DNA of 64,000 nt, taken from NCBI RefSeq assembly GCF_019599045.1, contig NZ_CP080623.1, forward strand, positions 2,936,501 to 3,000,500. Direction: 5' to 3'. Shown here in pieces: positions 43,576 through 52,321 of the stretch. This DNA is from Roseovarius sp. SCSIO 43702. GTDB taxonomy: Bacteria; Pseudomonadota; Alphaproteobacteria; Rhodobacterales; Rhodobacteraceae. The position numbers and the translations under genes are program-made. Numbering within the stretch: the stretch's first letter is position 1; every line of letters starts with the position of its first letter. The notes below the pieces were generated by a model that made no database searches, was not told where the DNA came from, and saw only the letters and a list, made by a program, of their open reading frames with translations.

Positions 43576-45255
43576 ATGGCGCTTCTGAGCTTCCTCACTC
43601 AGCTCGCGGGTGCGACGATGCTCCTGCTTTTCGCGGTGCGCATGGTGCGCACGGGTATCGAACGCGCCTACGGTGCCTCGTTCCGCCGCACCGTGACCGC
43701 GGCGCGCAACCCCGTCGGCGCGGCGGGCGCCGGGATGATCATGGCGATCATTCTCCAAAGCTCGGCGGCGGTGGCGCTTCTCGTGGCGGGCTTCGCGGTC
43801 TCGGGCGGCCTCGGCTTCGGCACGGGCCTCGCGATGATCCTGGGGGCCGATCTCGGTTCGTCCCTGCTTATCCAGGTGCTCTCGCTCAAGCTCGACTGGC
43901 TCGTGCCCGTCCTGCTGGCCGGCGGTGGCTTTCTGTTTCTCAAGTCCTCGCGCCGCGGTCTCAAGCAGGCGGGGCGGATCATCCTCGGTATCGCCTTCAT
44001 CCTGATCGCGCTGCGTTTCCTGCGCGAGACGATGGACCCCATCCGCGACAGCAGCTTCCTGCCGGCCATCGGCGGCTACCTTGCGCGGGACTTCATCACC
44101 GCGTTCCTTACCGGGGCGGCATTGGCTTTCGTGATGCACTCCTCCGTCGCCACCGTGCTCATGTGCGTCACGGTCGTCAGCATAGGGGCGCTTCCGCTGA
44201 GCGTCGGCATGTCCCTCGTCCTTGGGGCGAACCTCGGCTCGGCGCTCATCCCGGTCTGGCTCAGCCGTGGCTTGCCGCCCATCTCGACACGCCTGCCGCT
44301 CGCCAACCTGATCCTGCGCGGGACATTCGCATTCATCGCGGTGATCGCGGTCAACCGCACCCCGATCGTGAGCTACCTTCCCGACATGAGCGCGGGCCAG
44401 ACACTCATCGTGCTGCATATCCTCTTCAACGCGTCGTTGCTTCTTACCCTTCCCTTCTGCGCCCGCCTCGAGGGACCACTGCGCCGTGTCATGCCCGATC
44501 CGCCGTCACAGCTTGACGACGTGCCGATGCACCACCGCTCGGTGCTTGACGAACACGCGCTCGCCTCGCCCGCGCAGGCGCTCGCCTGCCTCCGGCGGGA
44601 GGTGCTGCGCATGACGCAGGTGCTCCAGGAGATGGTCGAGCCGGTCATGAACCTATATTCGGAGTTCAGCACCTCCGAGATGCGCGCGATCCGGGCCAAG
44701 GACGAGATCCTGAACACCGCGCTCGATGACATCCGGCACTATGCCGCCGAGATGCACAAGCACGAGATGCCCAAGCGAATGCGCAAGGATCTGCGCGAGC
44801 TGATGGAATACGCGATCGCGCTCGAGGCGGCAGGCGACATCGTCGTGAAGCGGCTGACCAGCCTCGCCGCGGACAAGTCCGAGCAATCGCTCACCCTTTC
44901 CAAGACCGGGCTCGACGAACTGACGGCGATGCATGATCGCATCCTGCAAAATCTCGCACTCGCATCGAACGTGCTTATCTCGGGCGACGTCGAAAGCGCG
45001 CGGTTGCTGCTCGAGGAAAAGACCGAGATGGCAAGACTCCACCGCCAGACGCGAAAGAAACACCTCAAGCGCCTCAGCGCCGGCAGCGGGATCAGCCTCG
45101 ACAGCAGCGACATCCATCTCGAGACCGCGAATGCGCTCAAGGACATGAACAGTCAGATCGCCTCGCTCGCCTACCCGATCCTCTATCGTGAGGGGCAGTT
45201 GCTCGATACCCGCCTCGTTACCACGATGCGGCCTGAACATTCGGAGGAGGAGTGA
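43576..45255 (+). CDS. Na/Pi cotransporter family protein with PhoU-like domain
   Basis: A 559-residue membrane protein. The first about 310 residues hold two copies of the NptA/PNaS repeat with the QSS motif (IILQSSAAVALLVAGF) and a second FVMHSSVATVLM. The C-terminal 230 residues form a helical PhoU-like domain. In the second repeat His replaces the usual Gln (HSS). Such proteins import or export phosphate. It sits 13 bases after the DeoR gene. Confidence 0.9.
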   Translation: MALLSFLTQLAGATMLLLFAVRMVRTGIERAYGASFRRTVTAARNPVGAAGAGMIMAIILQSSAAVALLVAGFAVSGGLGFGTGLAMILGADLGSSLLIQVLSLKLDWLVPVLLAGGGFLFLKSSRRGLKQAGRIILGIAFILIALRFLRETMDPIRDSSFLPAIGGYLARDFITAFLTGAALAFVMHSSVATVLMCVTVVSIGALPLSVGMSLVLGANLGSALIPVWLSRGLPPISTRLPLANLILRGTFAFIAVIAVNRTPIVSYLPDMSAGQTLIVLHILFNASLLLTLPFCARLEGPLRRVMPDPPSQLDDVPMHHRSVLDEHALASPAQALACLRREVLRMTQVLQEMVEPVMNLYSEFSTSEMRAIRAKDEILNTALDDIRHYAAEMHKHEMPKRMRKDLRELMEYAIALEAAGDIVVKRLTSLAADKSEQSLTLSKTGLDELTAMHDRILQNLALASNVLISGDVESARLLLEEKTEMARLHRQTRKKHLKRLSAGSGISLDSSDIHLETANALKDMNSQIASLAYPILYREGQLLDTRLVTTMRPEHSEEE

Positions 45256-45259
45256 GAGG

Positions 45260-45997
45260 ATGCGGCTCCAGGGGAAAACAGTCATCATGAGCGCGGCCGG
45301 CGCGGGCATCGGCCGGGCGAGCGCGCTTGCCATGGCGCGCGAGGGCGCGACCGTCCACGCGACCGACATCGACGCCGGCGCGCTCGACACGCTCGCGCAG
45401 ATGCATGAGAACCTCCGCTGCTCGGTGCTTGACGTGACCGACGCAGGACAAGTGGCCGCCTTCGCGGAAGCCGCGCCCGCTCCTGACGTCCTCTTCAACT
45501 GTGCGGGCTTCGTTCATGACGGCACCATTCTCGAGGCGAGCGATGCCGATTGGGAGCGGACCTTCGCGCTCAACGTCCGCGCGATGGGCCGTATGATCGA
45601 GCTGTTCCTGCCACGCATGGTCGAGAACGGCGGCGGGTCGATCATCAACATGGCAAGCGTCGCCTCCTCGCTCAAGGGCGTCACGCGGCGCTGCATCTAC
45701 TCGGCGTCCAAGGGGGCGGTTCTGGGCCTCACGAAATCCGTCGCAGCCGACTTCATCCGCGAGGGCATCCGGTGCAACGCGATCTGCCCGGGCACCGTTC
45801 TCACCCCTTCTCTCAAGGCGCGCATGGCCGCCGGTGGCGACTACGATGCGGCCTACGCGGCCATGCTCGACCGCCAACCCACGCGGGAGATGGCGAGCCC
45901 CGAGGACATCGCCGGAATGGTCGTCTACCTCGCGTCCGACGAAAGCCGCGTGGCCACGGGTCAAGGATTCGTCGTCGATGGCGGATGGTCGCTATGA
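45260..45997 (+). CDS. SDR-family dehydrogenase, BDH2-like
   Basis: A 245-residue Rossmann-fold oxidoreductase: GAGIGRAS cofactor loop, catalytic NMASVASS serine, and YSASK. The blocks FNCAGFVHDGTI, KSVAADFIREGIRCNAICPGTV and the end YLASDESRVATGQGFVVDGGWSL are strikingly like mammalian BDH2/DHRS6, which reduces 4-oxo-L-proline and was earlier described as a cytosolic 3-hydroxybutyrate dehydrogenase. Asp after strand 2 (HATDID) points to NAD rather than NADP. The start has a GAGAGG site, and the stop overlaps the next gene (ATGA). Confidence 0.88.
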   Translation: MRLQGKTVIMSAAGAGIGRASALAMAREGATVHATDIDAGALDTLAQMHENLRCSVLDVTDAGQVAAFAEAAPAPDVLFNCAGFVHDGTILEASDADWERTFALNVRAMGRMIELFLPRMVENGGGSIINMASVASSLKGVTRRCIYSASKGAVLGLTKSVAADFIREGIRCNAICPGTVLTPSLKARMAAGGDYDAAYAAMLDRQPTREMASPEDIAGMVVYLASDESRVATGQGFVVDGGWSL

Positions 45998-46884
45998 GCG
46001 GTTCGGACGACCGGATCGGCCTCGTGGGTCTCGGCGCGATGGGCGCGGGGATGGGGGGAAATCTCCTCGCCGGAACGGGCGAACTTCACATCTGCGCCAA
46101 CCGTACCCGCACCGTTGCCGATCACCTGGTGGCCCATGGCGCGACCGAACACCCCGACCCGCAAGCGCTTGCTTCCGCCTGCGACGTCATCCTGCTTTGC
46201 CTTCCTGATTCCCACACGGTCGAAACCGTCATCGACGCCATGCGCCCTGCCCTGACGCCCGGCATGGCGGTGGTCGATACCGGCACGTCCTCGCTCGCCT
46301 CGCTGGTAGCTCTCGAGAACACGCTCTCCGCGCAAGGCGTCGCTTTCGCCGAAAGCCCCCTCACCGGCGGCGCGGCACAGGCCCAGGAGGGAACGCTCGG
46401 CGCGCTCGTCGGCGCCGCTCCCGATGTCTTCGGCCGCATCGAGCCGATCTTGGGCCACTTCTGCGGAACGGTGCAGCATTTCGGTCCGGTCGGCGCCGGG
46501 ACGCGCGCGAAGTTCGCGAACAACTACATGGTCATGGGCATCATCGCCCTGGTCATCGAGGCGTTTCATATGGCCGATCTGAACGGCACCGATCCCGCCA
46601 AGCTCTATGATGTGGTGACGCGAGGCTCCGCCGACTCCGGCGCGCTGCGCCGGATCATCGGAAACGCTCTCGAAGGCGACTATCGGGGTTATCGGTTTTC
46701 GGTCGGCAACGCAGCAAAGGACATGCGATACATCATGGAAATGATGGACGACCTGAACCGCGACACGACCCTCGCAAAGGCCGTCCAGGCATTTTTCGAG
46801 GATGCCACGAGGGCCGACCTTTCCGACCGGCTCGTCAGCGAGTTGATGGACCCCGGTATCCGCGCGCGCCTTTTCGGCGGCTGA
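45994..46884 (+). CDS. Beta-hydroxyacid dehydrogenase (3-hydroxyisobutyrate dehydrogenase family)
   Basis: A 296-residue enzyme with the family's GLVGLGAMGAGMGGNLL nucleotide loop, the ESPLTGGAAQAQEGTLGALVG substrate block and catalytic Lys in AGTRAKFANNYMV. It oxidises a 2- or 3-hydroxyacid; the exact substrate is unknown. With DeoR next door it recalls four-carbon acid sugar (LtnD-type) loci, but the kinase and isomerase of those pathways are absent. It ends one base before the converging peptidase gene. Confidence 0.9.
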   Translation: MSGSDDRIGLVGLGAMGAGMGGNLLAGTGELHICANRTRTVADHLVAHGATEHPDPQALASACDVILLCLPDSHTVETVIDAMRPALTPGMAVVDTGTSSLASLVALENTLSAQGVAFAESPLTGGAAQAQEGTLGALVGAAPDVFGRIEPILGHFCGTVQHFGPVGAGTRAKFANNYMVMGIIALVIEAFHMADLNGTDPAKLYDVVTRGSADSGALRRIIGNALEGDYRGYRFSVGNAAKDMRYIMEMMDDLNRDTTLAKAVQAFFEDATRADLSDRLVSELMDPGIRARLFGG

Positions 46885-48306
46885 TCACCAGCGCTGTGGT
46901 GGTGCGAGCGGCTTGCCCTCGAGGTTCAGATCGCCCGACACCCTGAGCCGAACTTGCGCGGCATCCGCCAGCGCCGTGCAATCCGCCAGCGCCTCGCCAA
47001 GGCGCGCATGGCTGAACTCGGTCAGAACGCCCTTGGCAAGCTCCTCCTCGTCCGCCTTCAGCAGGATTTCAGCGGCCCGTTGAAGATCAGGCAGCCGCGC
47101 GTTCACATCCCTCTCGACGGCGCGCCAATGGTCCCAGACCTCGCCCAGGAGCGGGTCGATCTTCTGAAAGGCCAGATGCATGAGCCGCTTGAACTCCCGC
47201 ACGGCGGAGGTGCCCGTCTCGACACCCTGCGGTATCTGCGAAACCGTGTCGGGGTCCTTGTCCTCCTTGCGACAGTCCAGGAACCGATGGCTTTCCCCGG
47301 TGGTCAGGTAGCGATGTTGCCGGTAGGCCGCCGGCACCTCGTCCATCCCCATGAACACCGGCAAGAGCGGCGCCGTCACCGGTCCGACGGCTGCGTGCCA
47401 CATCATCCGAAGCGCGGGATGGGACGGATGCACAAGAGGCACGACCTGACCATACCCCGCCGTATCCCCGGTCAGCGTCTCGGTCGAGATCGACCAGAAC
47501 ACGTCCTCCAACGTGATCTTTCCCGGCCGCGCCGCACGCCGCGTCATCTCGTCCTCGACCCAGGCGAGACCCTCCCAGCGACCCTTACCGTCGCCATAGA
47601 CCGCGTTCACGTCGAAGGCACCACCGCTCCACCAGCCTTGCTCGCGCGCAACGTCATGGAAATGCGGCGGGTAGAGGAAGTCGTCCCCCGGCGCGCCCGG
47701 CACCTCGCCGATATAGCCGGGGCGCGAGGCGCGGATGCTGTCCGGGCCCAGCCGCTCGGCGCACCAGAGCCCGCGCCCACCAGCGAACTCGATCACGACC
47801 CAGGCTTCATCCGGGTCCGCGATCATGTGCGAATTGCCGCCATAGGTCGAATAGCCATGCTCGGCGATCAGCGCGCCGATGATCTCCACGCCCTCGCGCG
47901 CCGTGTGCGCGCGCTCGATCACGATACGTGCAAGGTCGGAATAGTTGGGTCCCGTCTGATCTTTCGGCGTCATCTCGATCAACTCCGCCCGCGAGGTCGA
48001 CCAGATGTCGCGCACCGCGACTCCGTGCTCGTTGAGTCCGCCATTGGTCAGCGGTGCGGGCACGCCGAGGTAATAGCTGTAGCTCACGCGCATGTTCCGG
48101 GCCGTGACGGGCGCCTGCGGGATCTCGGTCAGGCGGCCCGGCATGTCGGCCTGCGGGGTCACGCCCACCGTGATCGTGGCCCCATCCTCATGGCTGGCGC
48201 GCGGCATGATCTCGAGCCAATGACTCGACGGCTCGTCGCCATAGCCCGCCAGGTAGGGGATGCCGTCGGCGGTGTGGTTCCGCCCGATATAGATGCCATA
48301 GCTCAT
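46885..48306 (-). CDS. C69-family dipeptidase-like Ntn hydrolase with Ser at the nucleophile site
   Basis: A 473-residue protein of the PepD/C69 (Ntn hydrolase) family: PLTNGGLNEHGVAVRDIWS, the YSTYGGNSHMIADPDEAWVVIEFAGG block, and RLGPDSIRASRPGYIGE. Typical C69 enzymes open with Met-x-Cys-Thr so that Cys is the nucleophile; here the protein opens MSYGIYIGRN, so Ser2 would be exposed after Met removal. Ser can serve in this fold, so it may be active. It closes the second peptide-ABC operon and probably cleaves imported di- or tripeptides. Confidence 0.88.
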   Translation of the reverse strand: MSYGIYIGRNHTADGIPYLAGYGDEPSSHWLEIMPRASHEDGATITVGVTPQADMPGRLTEIPQAPVTARNMRVSYSYYLGVPAPLTNGGLNEHGVAVRDIWSTSRAELIEMTPKDQTGPNYSDLARIVIERAHTAREGVEIIGALIAEHGYSTYGGNSHMIADPDEAWVVIEFAGGRGLWCAERLGPDSIRASRPGYIGEVPGAPGDDFLYPPHFHDVAREQGWWSGGAFDVNAVYGDGKGRWEGLAWVEDEMTRRAARPGKITLEDVFWSISTETLTGDTAGYGQVVPLVHPSHPALRMMWHAAVGPVTAPLLPVFMGMDEVPAAYRQHRYLTTGESHRFLDCRKEDKDPDTVSQIPQGVETGTSAVREFKRLMHLAFQKIDPLLGEVWDHWRAVERDVNARLPDLQRAAEILLKADEEELAKGVLTEFSHARLGEALADCTALADAAQVRLRVSGDLNLEGKPLAPPQRW

Positions 48307-48327
48307 CGGATGCTCGTCGTGTTGATG

Positions 48328-50388
48328 TCAGGTCAGCGGAAAGAAACAGGCGTGGCTGCGCCCGTCGTCGGACTGGAAATGCGGAGGCTTCTCGCGGCGG
48401 CACTTGTCCTGCACGTAGGGGCAGCGCGTGCAGAAATCACAGCCCTCCGGCCGGTTGAGAAGGCTGGGCACCTCGCCGGAGATCGAGACATGCGCGCGGC
48501 GGCGGTCGGGATCGGGTTGCGGCACGCCTTCGACGAGTGCTTGCGTGTAAGGATGCAGCGGACTGGCGAAAACCCGGTCGGTCGGCCCCTCCTCGACGAT
48601 TCGTCCCAGATACATGATCGCCAGCCGGTCCGCGATGTGGCGCACCACGGGCAGGTTATGGGTGATGATCAGGTAGCCCAATCCGTGCTCGGCCTGCAGA
48701 TCGGCCATGAGGTTCAGGATTTCGCCCTGCACCGACACGTCGAGCCCCGCCGTAGGTTCGTCGGCGATGATGAGCTTGGGGTTGAGCGCGAGTGCACGCG
48801 CCACGCCCACGCGCCGCGCCTGTCCACCCGAAAGCTCGTGCGGATAGCGCGACAGCAGCGGCTTGGGCAGGCGGACCATCTCGGCCAGCCGCTCGGCCTC
48901 GGCATCGAGGTCGATGCCGGTGATACCGTGGATCTGGTAGGGTTCGGTGATGAGCGCGCGCACCGACTTGCGCGGACTGAGTGACCCCACGGGGTCCTGG
49001 AACATCATCGCCATGTCGCGCCTGAGCGGCTTGAAGCGCCGCTCGGCCATGTTGCGTATCTCGTTTCCCTCGAACAGGACCGATCCGCCCTGCGCCGGCG
49101 TCAGGTTCAGGATGGTGCGCCCCAGCGTCGTCTTGCCCGAGCCGCTTTCCCCCACGAGACCCACCGTTTCCCCGGGCCTGACCGTAAGACTTACGTCGAG
49201 CACCGCGTCCACGTGGCGCTGGTCTATCCCGTTCAGCGCCGCGCGCAGGCGTCCCACGGTCTGGAACTGCACATTGAGGTTGCTCACCTCGAGAAGCGGC
49301 TCATCGCTCTTCTTGGCCTTCAGCTTTTCCTCGACGTCCTCGCCGCGATAGACCGTGAGGACGTCCGGCGGCGGGGGCCAATCCGGGTCCGCGTGCGGAC
49401 CGCCCAGCAGGTGACACTTGGCAAAGCTCGCTTCGCCGCGCGCGATTGTTGGTGGAACCTCGTCACGACAGACCTCCATCGCCCGCTGGCAACGCGGCGC
49501 GTAGATGCAGGCGGGTTGCGGGCGCGCGAGATCGGGAATGTCACCGGGAATGACCGGAAGCTTGCGCGACACGTCGTCGATCCGCGCCGGGTCGCATTCC
49601 AGCAATGCGCGCGTATAGGGATGCTGCGCATTGTGGAAGATCTCGCGCACGTCGCCCGCCTCGACCACGTCGCCCGCATACATCACCACCACGTCATCGC
49701 ACAGCTCGGCGATAAGCCCGAGGTTGTGCGACACCACCACGACCGTGGCATCGAGCTCGCTCTTCAGCTCCTGCAGAAGGTGGATGATCTGCGCTTCCAT
49801 CGTCACGTCGAGTGCGGTCGTCGGCTCGTCCGCCAACAGGAGCTTGGGACCGGTCAGAAGCGCCATCGCGATCCCCACCCGCTGCCGCATTCCGCCCGAG
49901 AAATGGTGCGGATACTGATCGATGCGCCGGTCAGGGTCGGGAATGCCGACCTTGCCCAGCATCTCGACCGCCGCCTTCCGCTTCTCGGCGGCGCTCATGC
50001 CGGGGCGGCGGTAGAGGATATCGAGCATCTGGCGACCATAGGTCAGGACGGGAATCTGGCTCGTCATCGGATCCTGGAAGACGACCGAGATTTCCTCGCC
50101 GCGCGTTGCGCGCAACCGGGCCTCGCTGGCATGAAGCAGATCGCGATCCTCGAACAGGATCTCTCCGCTCGTCACCTCCGCGTTCTGCGCAAGAAGGCCC
50201 AGCATCGCCCACAGAACCGTCGATTTGCCCGACCCGCTTTCGCCCACGATGCCCACGATCCTGTTCTTGCGGATCGGGAAAGAGATGTTGCGCAGCGCCT
50301 TGATCCGGCCGCGAGATGTGCGGAAATCGACCGACAGGTCGCGCACGTCCATCAGGATATCGTTGCCCTCGATCATGTCCTTGGCCAT
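48328..50388 (-). CDS. Double-ATPase ABC protein for peptide-type transport (DppD-DppF fusion)
   Basis: A 686-residue fusion of two ATPase units. First half: [16 protein letters not shown], signature [14 protein letters not shown], Walker [14 protein letters not shown], and the C-terminal [14 protein letters not shown] cluster. Second half: [16 protein letters not shown], signature [14 protein letters not shown], Walker [14 protein letters not shown], and [14 protein letters not shown] at the end. Both sites look intact. Starting at 50388; an internal ATG at 50376 is also possible. One base separates it from the permease gene. Confidence 0.94.
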   Translation of the reverse strand: MAKDMIEGNDILMDVRDLSVDFRTSRGRIKALRNISFPIRKNRIVGIVGESGSGKSTVLWAMLGLLAQNAEVTSGEILFEDRDLLHASEARLRATRGEEISVVFQDPMTSQIPVLTYGRQMLDILYRRPGMSAAEKRKAAVEMLGKVGIPDPDRRIDQYPHHFSGGMRQRVGIAMALLTGPKLLLADEPTTALDVTMEAQIIHLLQELKSELDATVVVVSHNLGLIAELCDDVVVMYAGDVVEAGDVREIFHNAQHPYTRALLECDPARIDDVSRKLPVIPGDIPDLARPQPACIYAPRCQRAMEVCRDEVPPTIARGEASFAKCHLLGGPHADPDWPPPPDVLTVYRGEDVEEKLKAKKSDEPLLEVSNLNVQFQTVGRLRAALNGIDQRHVDAVLDVSLTVRPGETVGLVGESGSGKTTLGRTILNLTPAQGGSVLFEGNEIRNMAERRFKPLRRDMAMMFQDPVGSLSPRKSVRALITEPYQIHGITGIDLDAEAERLAEMVRLPKPLLSRYPHELSGGQARRVGVARALALNPKLIIADEPTAGLDVSVQGEILNLMADLQAEHGLGYLIITHNLPVVRHIADRLAIMYLGRIVEEGPTDRVFASPLHPYTQALVEGVPQPDPDRRRAHVSISGEVPSLLNRPEGCDFCTRCPYVQDKCRREKPPHFQSDDGRSHACFFPLT

Positions 50389-50389
50389 G

Positions 50390-51340
50390 TCAGCGCCCTT
50401 TCGCCATACGCGGATCGAAGATGTCGCGCAGGGCCTCGCCCAGGAAGGTGAAGCCAAGCGTCGTGAGGATGAGCGGGATGCCCGCTGCCACCACCATCCA
50501 GGGCGTGTCGCGAATGACGAGATACCCCTCGTTGAGGATCGTGCCCCAACTCGCCGTGGGCGGCAGGACGCCAAGACCGAGGAAGCTCAACCCGGCCTCG
50601 ACCGTCACGACCACCGGCACGTCCATCGCCGCGAGGATCAGCAGGGGGCCGACCACGTTCGGCATGATGTGATGCCACAGCAGGCGAATATGCCCCGCCC
50701 CGAGCGATTTCTCGGCGAGGATGAACTCCGAGTTCCGCAAGCTCATCGTCGCCGTCCGCGCCACTCGCGCGTATTGCGGGATCGACGTGATGATCACGAT
50801 AGCCAGAACCAGCTCGAGGCTCGGCCCCGTGAGCGCCACGGTCGCGAGCGCCAGCACGATCGTCGGAAAAGCGCGCACCGTGTCGAAGAGAAGCAGCAGC
50901 AGGTTGTCGAGCCAGCGCGGTCCCGCGCCCGCGATCATCCCGAGGACCAGTCCCGTGACAAGCGCCACCGACACGCCGATGGCCGCGATCTTGAGCGCCA
51001 CGCGCCCCCCGTAGAGCAGCCGCGAGAAGGTGTCGCGCCCCAACTGGTCGGTCCCCGCGAGGTGATCGAGCGTGGGCGGCGACAGGCGCGCTGGAATGTC
51101 GAGCGCATTGGGGTCATAGGGCGCGAGCCATGGCGCGAATATCGCGCTGGCGAAGAAGAGCAGCACGAGGATCAGGCCGGTCAAGCCCTGCCAGTTACCC
51201 AGGAAAGCCTTCAGCTTCTCGCGCCGTTCGCGCCCGGCGCTTTCCCGCACCGCCGCCTCGGTAAGGTCGTCGGGCACGCTCGCATCGAGCTGCGGCGCCC
51301 CGGTTTCGGTATCAGAGCGATTCACGGACACGGGGATCAA
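50390..51340 (-). CDS. Peptide-type ABC transporter permease (DppC-like)
   Basis: A 316-residue permease of normal length: first helix LTGLILVLLFFASAIFAPWLAP, GTDQLGRDTFSRLLYGGRVAL, and the coupling block LAEKSLGAGHIRLLWHHIMPN. Its start as listed overlaps the DppB-like gene by 29 bases; a GTG at 51328 is an alternative. Confidence 0.92.
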   Translation of the reverse strand: MIPVSVNRSDTETGAPQLDASVPDDLTEAAVRESAGRERREKLKAFLGNWQGLTGLILVLLFFASAIFAPWLAPYDPNALDIPARLSPPTLDHLAGTDQLGRDTFSRLLYGGRVALKIAAIGVSVALVTGLVLGMIAGAGPRWLDNLLLLLFDTVRAFPTIVLALATVALTGPSLELVLAIVIITSIPQYARVARTATMSLRNSEFILAEKSLGAGHIRLLWHHIMPNVVGPLLILAAMDVPVVVTVEAGLSFLGLGVLPPTASWGTILNEGYLVIRDTPWMVVAAGIPLILTTLGFTFLGEALRDIFDPRMAKGR

Positions 51341-52256
51341 GCCAGGCTATGAGAATATCGGAGAAAAGAACGACGAGGATGTAGAGTCCCGTGGCGACAA
51401 GGACCGCGCCCTGGACCACCGGGAAGTTCCGCGCCATGACGGAGTCGAAAATGAGCTTGCCCACCCCGGGCCGGGCAAAGATGATCTCGGCGAAGACGGT
51501 AGCCGAGATAAGCCCTCCGAACCCCATCCCGATCAGCGTGATCGTGGGCAGGATCGCCACCCGGAGCGCATAGCCATAGACCACCTTGCGGGGACGCAGT
51601 CCGAAGGCGCGGGCCGAGCGTATGTAGTTTTCGCCCATGACCTCCAGCATTGAGGCGCGGACCATCCGCGCGAGATACCCCACCCAGCTCAGCCCGATGG
51701 CGAATGCCGGAAGGATGAGATGGGTAAGCTGATCGCCCAGGTCGCCCGGCTCCCCGGCACCGATCGCCGGAAGCCAGCGAAGCTCGACCGCGAAGATCAG
51801 GAGCGCCCAGATCGCCACGAGGAACGAGGGTAGCGCGATACTCCCAACCGACAGGACGCCGGTGATCCGGTCCAGCAGGCTGTTGGGCCGCACCGCCGCC
51901 AGGCACCCGAGCGGAATTCCCAAAAGCGCGGCCCACCCCATGCTCGCGAAGACAAGCGCCAGTGTGAATCCCAGTCGCTCGAGGATGATCGCCGCCACCG
52001 GCCGATCCGAGAACACGTCGAGCCCCAGGTCGCCCGTCGCGGCATTGCCGACGTAGATCACGAATTGCTTCCATATGGGCTCGTCGAGATGCATCTTCTC
52101 GGCATAGCGCGCCACCGCCTCGGGCGTCGCGCGGGGGCCGAGAGCGATCGTCGCCGGATCGCCCGGAATAAGGTGCAGGAGCGAGAAGAGCACCAGCACC
52201 ACGAGGCAGATGACGACGACCGCAAGGCCCAGGCGTTTTATGAGATAGACGACCAT
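51312..52256 (-). CDS. Peptide-type ABC transporter permease (DppB-like)
   Basis: A 314-residue permease: N-terminal helix LGLAVVVICLVVLVLFSLLHLIPGDP, then SARAFGLRPRKVVYGYALRVA, and the final block PRVRES. Pairs with the DppC-like gene downstream. Confidence 0.93.
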   Translation of the reverse strand: MVVYLIKRLGLAVVVICLVVLVLFSLLHLIPGDPATIALGPRATPEAVARYAEKMHLDEPIWKQFVIYVGNAATGDLGLDVFSDRPVAAIILERLGFTLALVFASMGWAALLGIPLGCLAAVRPNSLLDRITGVLSVGSIALPSFLVAIWALLIFAVELRWLPAIGAGEPGDLGDQLTHLILPAFAIGLSWVGYLARMVRASMLEVMGENYIRSARAFGLRPRKVVYGYALRVAILPTITLIGMGFGGLISATVFAEIIFARPGVGKLIFDSVMARNFPVVQGAVLVATGLYILVVLFSDILIAWLDPRVRESL

Positions 52257-52321
52257 CGCGTTTCACCGCTGCCCCGGCCCAATGCGCCTCGCGCGCAAGG
52301 CCGGGGTCGCGGTCTCGACCA

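Noticed and set aside
46954..48984. A 676-codon plus-strand frame opposite the C69-type and ABC fusion genes.
   Set aside because: Antisense shadow of genes with intact catalytic motifs.
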